Source: Muribaculaceae bacterium
Lineage (GTDB): Bacteria > Bacteroidota > Bacteroidia > Bacteroidales > Muribaculaceae
Length of the DNA: 6,312 nucleotides
NCBI GenBank assembly: GCA_009775535.1
Contig: VSPW01000118.1
Coordinates: 1-6,312 of the forward strand
Direction of reading: 5' to 3'
How positions within the stretch are numbered: the first letter of the stretch is position 1; each line of letters starts with the position of its first letter. This document shows, piece by piece, positions 5,641-6,312 of the stretch. A program made the position numbers and the translations under genes. Under the pieces are notes generated by a model. The model ran no database searches and was not told where the DNA came from. It saw only the letters and a program-made list of their open reading frames with translations.

Positions 5641-6273
5641 CTATTCTTTTGCAGCATCCTCGTTGACAGAATCGAGAGCAAGGGCCGTCAGGGCTTTATC
5701 TGATTTCTTTTCATCTTTAAGGATAGAGCGCAGCATCTTTGCAACTTTTGTCTCTTTCATAGCGTCAGCAAAAGCGGCTAGAGTGCCATATGTGGCAATT
5801 TCATAGTGTTCAACCTTTTGTGCCGCTAAGATCAATCCGGCATCGCGTATTGCAGAACCTTTTTCAGTATCAGATATTATGCTCTCCGCCTCTGAAAGAA
5901 GGCCATCCATGGCGTCACATTTTTTTGTTTTAGGTTTTTCTCCCATCAGTTCAAACACTTGTTCAAGTGTAGAAATCTGTTCTTCAGTTTCCGTTATATG
6001 GGCATCGAATGATTCTGCCAGCTCTTTTCCGGTAGCAGCTTTGCGCATTTTTGGGAGCGCTTTAAGCCAGGCTTTTTCTGCCCATAAAATATCTTTTAGT
6101 TCATCGATGAAAAACTCTCGGAATTCGTTGTCATCTTTTTTGTCCTTATCGGTTGTCTTTGCAGAATTTTGCTTGTTAGCCTTAGGTTCTGCTACGTCTT
6201 TTTTCTTAGTTTCCGCTTTTGCTTTTGTATCCTCATTCTTTTCAGGATTTTCTTTCTTCGCTTTGGTCTCCAT
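5641..6273 (-). CDS. YciF/DUF892 ferritin-like protein with lysine-rich N-terminal tail
   Basis: A 210-residue protein. Residues about 50-205 match the DUF892 (YciE/YciF) ferritin-like four-helix bundle, a family linked to general stress responses in enterobacteria; its biochemical role is not settled. Recognisable blocks are FREFFIDELKDILWAEKAW (51-69), FDAHITETEEQISTLEQVF (89-107), the KTKKCDAMDGLL turn (115-126), LILAAQKVEHYEIATYGTL (147-165) and RSILKDEKKSDKAL (182-195). Candidate metal ligands are Glu58, Glu66, His92, Glu95, Glu155, His156 and Glu188. Residues 1-49 are low-complexity and highly charged (15 Lys, 12 Asp/Glu), unlike the compact enterobacterial forms. ATG 6273 is the only reasonable start seen before the window ends, and no promoter box is clear in the 39 bases left. 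No partner gene of the same family is visible. Confidence 0.87.
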   Translation of the reverse strand: METKAKKENPEKNEDTKAKAETKKKDVAEPKANKQNSAKTTDKDKKDDNEFREFFIDELKDILWAEKAWLKALPKMRKAATGKELAESFDAHITETEEQISTLEQVFELMGEKPKTKKCDAMDGLLSEAESIISDTEKGSAIRDAGLILAAQKVEHYEIATYGTLAAFADAMKETKVAKMLRSILKDEKKSDKALTALALDSVNEDAAKE

Positions 6274-6312
6274 AATTAAAAAATTTCAGTAGTTAAAAAT
6301 ATTGCAATTTAA

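Overview
The window reads as chromosomal DNA of a member of the Bacteroidales, possibly a gut genus near Muribaculaceae or Bacteroides (genus level is a guess). Several signs point there. Start sites mostly lack strong Shine-Dalgarno sequences. Boxes of the Bacteroidetes promoter form TAnnTTTG lie upstream of the tRNA, the AraC gene and the esterase gene. The tRNA does not encode its CCA. A tyrosine recombinase sits directly before a short HPF gene, and the sulfatase-fold and esterase families are common in this phylum.

Layout, left to right. (1) 1-590, rightward: the 3' end of a XerC-like tyrosine recombinase, then six bases later the ribosome hibernation factor hpf. A strong hairpin follows at 621-647. 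(2) 669-1208, rightward: a small beta-type carbonic anhydrase. (3) 1222-3039, leftward and tail-to-tail with it: a membrane-anchored LtaS-like phosphoglycerol/phosphoethanolamine transferase (sulfatase fold), broken by one in-frame TAA at 1918-1920. (4) 3099-3169, leftward: tRNA-Gln(UUG), with its own promoter at 3206-3236 and an intrinsic terminator at 3061-3090, just before the broken transferase. (5) 3396-4229, rightward: an AraC-family regulator with a cupin-like sensor half. (6) 4335-5519, rightward: a secreted SGNH/SASA-type esterase resembling sialate O-acetylesterases. (7) 5536-5564: a perfect 12-bp hairpin terminator between convergent genes. (8) 5641-6273, leftward: a YciF/DUF892 ferritin-like protein with a lysine-rich tail.

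Most of this is ordinary housekeeping and accessory content; I see no phage, CRISPR, insertion sequence or defence system. The AraC gene and the esterase probably form a small regulator-target pair. They are codirectional, and both promoter regions carry the octamer TTGTATTT 25-27 bases before the -7 box. The strongest oddity is the single nonsense codon that separates the two halves of the transferase active site while the reading frame stays intact on both sides. A second is that the transferase and the carbonic anhydrase each start only 21-26 bases after a terminator-like hairpin, with no visible promoter between. No stretch over 300 bases lacks a gene; the longest, 3170-3395, holds two divergent promoters.
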